This document shows, in pieces, positions 61,011 through 64,000 of a stretch of 64,000 nucleotides of DNA. This DNA is from Embleya hyalina (GTDB taxonomy: Bacteria > Actinomycetota > Actinomycetes > Streptomycetales > Streptomycetaceae): positions 39,634 through 103,633 of the forward strand of contig NZ_BIFH01000052.1 in the NCBI RefSeq assembly GCF_003967355.1, written 5' to 3'. The notes under the pieces were generated by a model. It did no database searches. It was not told the DNA's origin and saw only the letters and a list, made by a program, of their open reading frames with translations. The position numbers and the translations under genes are program-made. How positions within the stretch are numbered: position 1 is the stretch's first letter; every line of letters starts with the position of its first letter.

Positions 61011-62642
61011 TTACACGTGCACGGCTACCGCGCCCTCGCGCTTTTCGCCCTGGCGCACGAACAGGGCCAGGACGATGCCGACCGCCATCGTGATCGCGGC
61101 GATGGTGAAGGCGAGTTGCATGCCGTCCAGGAACGTGGTGTCCGAGGCGTGTCGGATCGCCTCCGTCGCCGGGCCGTCCAGCTGTTTGCCGCCCAGCAGG
61201 TCCGGTCGCAGCGGCGGGAATCCCTGGGCGACCGAGCCCTCGATCCCCTCGCGCTGCCCGTGCGGCATCGTGGCGTAGTCGCCGGCCGCCGCGGGCCACC
61301 GGTCCGGCAGTACCGAGGAGACCTTGGCCGCCACCACCGCGCCGAGCACGGCGGTGCCGAGCGCGCCGCCGACCTGCATCGCGGCCTGCTGGATCCCGGA
61401 GGCCACGCCGGAGAGTTCGAGCGAGGCGTTGCCGACGATGATGTCGGTGGCGCCCACCATGATCGGGCTGAGCCCGAACCCGAGCAGTACGAACGGCAGC
61501 ATGGTCGCGCCGAAGCTCGCGTCCTCGCCCAGCCGGGCCAGCAGCGCCATCGCGGTCGCGGACAGCGCCAGGCCGGCGATGATCGGAATGCGCGGGCCCA
61601 GCTTGGTGATCGCGAGGCCACCGATCGGCGAGCCGATCATCATCACCACCGACATCGGCAACATCCGTACGCCGGTCTCGGTCGGGCTGAGCCCGTTGAC
61701 GCCCTGGAGATAGAAGGTGATGAAGAACATCGCGCCGAACATCGCGAACGCCATGAAGATCATCAGCACGATGCCGATCGAGAACGACCGGTTGCGGAAC
61801 ATCCCCATCGGCATCAGCGGTTCGGCCGCCCGGGTCTGCCACAGCGCGAAGACCACGAGCAGGATCACCGCGGCGGCCATGAAGCCGAGCGTGTAGGCGC
61901 TGCCCCAACCCTTCTCGCCGCTCTTGATCACACCCCACACCAGGCAGAACATCGCCACCGACAACAGCACTACGCCGAGGTAGTCGATCCGGTTGCTCGC
62001 ACCGGCCACCCGGCTGTTGGCCAGCGCCCAGATGCCGACCACCAGCGTCAGTACGCCGATCGGCACGTTGATGTAGAAGACCGACTGCCAGCTGACGTGT
62101 TCGACGAGCAGACCGCCGACGATCGGACCGGCGGCGGTGGCGGTGGAGATCGCCGCGCCCCAGATGCCGATCGCCATGTTCAGCTTGTTGCCGGGGAAGC
62201 TGTTGCGCAGCAGGCCGAGCGCGGTGGGCTGGAGCAGCGCGCCGAACACGCCCTGGAGCACCCGGAACGCGATCAGCATCGAGACCGACTGGGAGAACGC
62301 GATGAGCAGCGACGTGGCGGCGAAGCCGGCCGCGCCGATCAGGAAGATCGTCTTGTGGCCGTAGCGGTCGCCGAGCTTGCCCGCCGGGATCAGGCACACC
62401 GCGAGCGCGAGCAGGTAGCCGTTGGTGACCCATTGCAGGTCGGCGAGCGAGGCGTCGAGGTCCTTGGAGATGGCCGGGTTGGCGATGCCGACGACGGTGC
62501 CGTCGAGGGCCACCATCATCACGCCGAAGGCGACCGCGAGGAGGGTGAGCCAGGGATGGCCCTGCATGCCCTTGCGGGCGGGTGGTGCGGAGGGATCCGG
62601 AGGGGGTGCGTCCGGTGTCGCCGCCGTCGAAGTCTGGCTCAT
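61011..62642 (-). CDS. MFS multidrug exporter, DHA2 family (14 spans)
   Basis: The 543-residue protein has about 14 membrane spans and the DHA2 motifs L-D-G-T-V-V-G-I-A (motif D1, first span), G-K-L-G-D-R-Y-G-H-K (motif A) and A-A-G-P-I-V-G-G (motif C, fifth span). It probably exports drugs by proton antiport. A long loop (about 440-500) precedes the last span. ATG 62642 has GTAGGGG four bases upstream. It is divergent from a TetR gene, the usual arrangement of a regulated efflux pump. Confidence 0.88.
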   Translation of the reverse strand: MSQTSTAATPDAPPPDPSAPPARKGMQGHPWLTLLAVAFGVMMVALDGTVVGIANPAISKDLDASLADLQWVTNGYLLALAVCLIPAGKLGDRYGHKTIFLIGAAGFAATSLLIAFSQSVSMLIAFRVLQGVFGALLQPTALGLLRNSFPGNKLNMAIGIWGAAISTATAAGPIVGGLLVEHVSWQSVFYINVPIGVLTLVVGIWALANSRVAGASNRIDYLGVVLLSVAMFCLVWGVIKSGEKGWGSAYTLGFMAAAVILLVVFALWQTRAAEPLMPMGMFRNRSFSIGIVLMIFMAFAMFGAMFFITFYLQGVNGLSPTETGVRMLPMSVVMMIGSPIGGLAITKLGPRIPIIAGLALSATAMALLARLGEDASFGATMLPFVLLGFGLSPIMVGATDIIVGNASLELSGVASGIQQAAMQVGGALGTAVLGAVVAAKVSSVLPDRWPAAAGDYATMPHGQREGIEGSVAQGFPPLRPDLLGGKQLDGPATEAIRHASDTTFLDGMQLAFTIAAITMAVGIVLALFVRQGEKREGAVAVHV

Positions 62643-62694
62643 GCGTCCCCTACATCCATCCGTGTTCAGCGTCGTATCGAACCATCGAACGATA

Positions 62695-62709
62695 TGGCAC
62701 TGTGTGCCA
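62695..62709. promoter_or_regulatory. Putative TetR operator in the divergent region
   Basis: TGGCAC-TGT-GTGCCA is a perfect palindrome between the exporter and TetR starts. A half-site GTGCCA recurs at 62745-62750 next to the TetR -10 box. Confidence 0.55.
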
Positions 62710-62728
62710 AGTAGCCAAATCACTCAAG

Positions 62729-62756
62729 TTGCACGCAGTGACAAGTGCCATACTGT
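62729..62756 (+). promoter_or_regulatory. Putative tetR promoter
   Basis: TTGCAC (62729-62734) and TACTGT (62751-62756) are spaced by 16 bases, 28 bases before the GTG of the TetR gene. The half-site GTGCCA lies within the spacer. Confidence 0.5.
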
Positions 62757-62784
62757 GCAGGGCCCAAGGAGAGGAAGACGCAAC

Positions 62785-63444
62785 GTGCGGGACACGGTCG
62801 GCGCCGCGACGGGTTTGCGCGAGCGCAAGAAGGAACGCACGCGCGAGGCCCTGGCGGACGCCGCGCAGGAGCTGTTCCTGCGCAAGGGGTACGACGCCAC
62901 GACCATCGACGAGATCGTCGCCGCCGTGGAGGTCTCCCGGCGCACCTTCTTCCGCTACTTCGCCGGCAAGGAGGAGGTGGCGCTGGCCCGGGCGATGGAG
63001 TTCGAGCAGCTGTTCCTGTCCGCGCTGGCCACCCGACCGGCGGACGAGGCGCCGCTGACCGCGCTGCGCCGCGCCGGCGCGGAGGTGTTGTCGGAGTTCG
63101 GCGACGAGCCGGACGGCGGCACGGGCCACGAGTTCCTGCGCATGCGCCGACTGATCGAGGGCACCCCGGTACTGATGGCCGCCTCGCTGCGCAACGCGAT
63201 CGAGCTGGAGCGGCGGATGGCGGCGGAGATCGCCCGCCGCGAGGGCGTGGACCCCGAACGCGACCGGCGTCCGGCGCTGTCGGTGACCCTGTACCACTCG
63301 GTCATGCGGGTGGCGATGGACGAGTGGGCCGAGGACGAGGTGATGGACACCGCCGGCCTGTCCCGAATCGTCGAAGCCGCCTGGGACGACATGGCCACGA
63401 TGCTGAACGACCGCTGGACGGCGGGCGAACTGGGACGCGACTGA
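62785..63444 (+). CDS. TetR-family transcriptional regulator
   Basis: The 219-residue protein has an N-terminal TetR helix-turn-helix (R-E-A-L-A-D-A-A-Q-E-L-F to V-S-R-R-T-F-F-R-Y-F-A-G-K) and a helical ligand domain. GTG 62785 has GGAGAGGAAG about eight bases upstream. Because it is divergent from the DHA2 exporter with a palindrome between, it most likely represses the pump and itself until a ligand binds. Confidence 0.88.
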   Translation: MRDTVGAATGLRERKKERTREALADAAQELFLRKGYDATTIDEIVAAVEVSRRTFFRYFAGKEEVALARAMEFEQLFLSALATRPADEAPLTALRRAGAEVLSEFGDEPDGGTGHEFLRMRRLIEGTPVLMAASLRNAIELERRMAAEIARREGVDPERDRRPALSVTLYHSVMRVAMDEWAEDEVMDTAGLSRIVEAAWDDMATMLNDRWTAGELGRD

Positions 63445-64000
63445 CCGCCGACGACGGGGCCACAACCCGCGAGCCACAACGGTGCCGGGGCGAGCGGGCC
63501 GGGGGGCGAGCGGGCCACGGGGCGAGCGGGCGAGCGGGCCGGGTGTGGGATTTGGGGTGCGGGATCCGGGGTGGGCGCGTTGGGGAGCGGGAGTTGTGGA
63601 GAGCCGGGGCCGGAGTTGCCGAGGCGGGGCGGCAGGGGCGGGGGCGTGCGGGCCGGCGGGGCCGGGGGCGTGCAGGGCGCGGAAGTTGCTGGATGAGTCG
63701 GTTTCGGTCGCGGAGTTGTTGGTGAGCTGGTCGGGGTGCCGGAGTCGTAAGGCGCGGGGGCAGGTAAGCGGAGTCGCTGGGTGGACGTGTGGGCCGGAGT
63801 CGTGGGGTGAGTGGGGTGCGGGGCGGGAGTCGTAAGGCGCGGGGGTCGGGCAACTCGAGTCGCAGGGTGGACGTGTGGGCCGGAGTCGTGGGGTGAGTGG
63901 GGCGCGGGGCCGGAGTCGTAAAGCGAGTTATGCGGCAGCCGGAATCGCAATGTGAGCGAGACGGGAAGGCGGAGTCGTATTCGCGGCGTTGCTTCTTTTT
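63445..64000. repeat. Gene-free end of window with short tandem repeats
   Basis: No gene is supported. Near 63484-63542 a unit GGCGAGCGGGCC recurs several times. From 63741 the word GGAGTCGT or a close variant recurs at 63741, 63770, 63796, 63826, 63856, 63882, 63912, 63941 and 63971, a period of 26-30 bases. Two longer copies (about 57 bases, starting 63782 and 63868) include GGACGTGTGGGCC. The array may continue beyond the window. Confidence 0.75.

Noticed and set aside
63741..63980. CRISPR-like spacing of GGAGTCGT words
   Set aside because: The constant part is only about 8-11 bases and the intervening parts resemble each other, so there are no unique spacers; no cas genes are present.

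Overview
The window is 64 kb of very GC-rich bacterial chromosome. It has frequent GTG and TTG starts, long spurious antisense reading frames, genes for phosphatidylinositol mannoside synthesis, a DtxR-type iron box and an actinobacterial LexA box. All of this points to an actinomycete. The conserved gene order (HIT protein, pgsA, acyltransferase, pimA, pdxS, pdxT, yebC, ruvCAB, yajC, secDF, apt, rel, cyclophilin, hisS, aspS, rarA, rpsD, alaS, ruvX, mltG, aro genes, pepQ, efp, nusB) matches a block shared by Streptomyces and Mycobacterium as I remember them. A Streptomycetales-like organism fits best, but the genus cannot be fixed from the sequence.

Layout. 1-5677: the 3' end of a HIT-family gene, a DCC thiol-disulfide protein, a GT87-type glycosyltransferase, a membrane-anchored GH15-like protein and, on the minus strand, an EF-G paralogue. 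5980-8659: a tightly coupled PIM operon (pgsA, PatA-like acyltransferase, pimA). 8695-11799: a LemA-like protein, then PLP synthase (pdxS, pdxT) and yebC, closed by a long bidirectional terminator. 11874-13175 (minus): a GT-C type mannosyltransferase. 13394-23041: ruvCAB behind a LexA box, then yajC-secD-secF-apt and the bifunctional (p)ppGpp enzyme. 23558-25736 (minus): a DUF349 protein and a membrane-anchored cyclophilin. 26051-29855: a metallo-beta-lactamase fold hydrolase, hisS and aspS.

30110-34409 is an accessory island. It holds two small unknown genes that overlap at ATGA, a vWA (TerF-like) gene, and 2.2 kb of roughly 210-bp repeats arranged as two opposed arrays. 34410-41600: rarA, an FtsX-type permease with no ATPase beside it, a small alpha/beta hydrolase, a 170-bp direct repeat and a ThrE-type exporter. 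41863-47133: an iron-boxed DUF2470 gene, rpsD, two small membrane proteins and alaS. 47267-54197: ruvX, mltG, aroE, a prepilin peptidase, and aroC-aroK-aroB-aroQ. 54269-56263 (minus): a trypsin-like protease fused to an alpha/beta hydrolase, placed between aroQ and pepQ. 56475-58669: pepQ, efp and nusB. 58770-63444: two DUF202 proteins, a methyltransferase, MarR and DHA2-exporter genes, and a divergent TetR gene. 63445-64000 holds minisatellite-like repeats and no gene.

How the genes work together. Most are housekeeping modules: membrane mannolipid synthesis, vitamin B6, Holliday-junction repair under SOS control, Sec translocation, stringent response, tRNA charging and the shikimate pathway. 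The least explained parts are the opposed repeat arrays at 31999-34190, the protease-hydrolase fusion at 54269-56263 and the vWA cassette at 30110-31989. No tRNA, rRNA, CRISPR array, insertion sequence or riboswitch was recognised.
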